The notes beneath the pieces were generated by a model. That model ran no database searches. It had not been told where the DNA came from and saw nothing but the letters and a program-made list of their open reading frames with translations. DNA of 6,049 nt. It comes from Desulfosarcina sp. (lineage in GTDB: Bacteria > Desulfobacterota > Desulfobacteria > Desulfobacterales > Desulfosarcinaceae). Shown here in pieces: positions 6,019 through 6,049 of this stretch (its first letter is position 1; every line of letters begins with the position of its first letter). A program made the translations under genes and the position numbers. The DNA lies in contig DAOWNV010000177.1 in assembly GCA_030642405.1 (NCBI GenBank), positions 1-6,049 of the forward strand. The letters run 5' to 3'.

Positions 6019-6049
6019 TTAGTCTTCGGGGACAAGCGCCTCGCGGATG
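6019..6049 (-). CDS. Possible C-terminal end of an upstream gene
   Basis: On the minus strand the right edge of the window reads IREALVPED followed by TAA (stop at 6021-6019). This looks like the end of an ordinary protein and the frame is open to the edge, but nine codons cannot be identified and may be chance. If real, this gene points the same way as the aconitase, and the repeats at 5746-6003 fill the space between the two. Confidence 0.22.
   Translation of the reverse strand, partial: IREALVPED

Overview
The window looks like a chromosomal segment of a Gram-negative bacterium. A member of the Desulfobacterota (deltaproteobacterial, sulfate-reducer-like) is the best guess. This rests on the style of the aconitase and of the cysteine-cluster protein, and on a general resemblance of the repeats near the right end to intergenic repeats of that group. 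It is pattern recognition without a database search. The transporter region is visibly richer in G+C than the rest.

Left part (1-2216, minus strand): the first three genes of a branched-chain amino-acid-type (HAAT/Liv family) ABC importer, in the order periplasmic binding protein, LivH-like permease, LivM-like permease. The LivM gene runs off the left edge, and ATPase genes presumably follow outside the window. Spacing is tight (14 bp, then an 8-bp ATGgcTGA-type overlap), so this is one operon. The binding protein may take an aromatic acid or another non-amino-acid ligand rather than leucine, but this is not settled by the sequence.

Middle part (2217-3541): a divergent intergenic region with weak candidate promoters on both strands, then two plus-strand genes 23 bp apart. 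The first is a convincing ArfB (YaeJ) ribosome-rescue peptidyl-tRNA hydrolase with GGQ motif and basic tail. The second is a cysteine-rich protein resembling the YkgJ/CxxCxxCC metal-cluster family. They end convergently against the aconitase gene across a 68-bp gap.

Right part (3542-6049): a minus-strand aconitase (AcnA/IRP1 type) open reading frame that is intact from the fourth segment to the C-terminus but lacks about the first 220 residues of the family. Homology begins abruptly at codon 17. It is preceded by a short unrelated leader with its own ATG, plausible ribosome binding site and plausible sigma70 promoter. Upstream lies about 260 bp of repeats: a 16-bp perfect tandem duplication, a roughly 113-bp imperfect palindrome with a strong central stem-loop, and two 50-bp near-identical dyad repeats 59 bp apart. 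The most interesting point is this truncated, apparently re-promoted aconitase beside a cluster of palindromic repeats. No CRISPR array, transposase, rRNA or tRNA gene was recognised.
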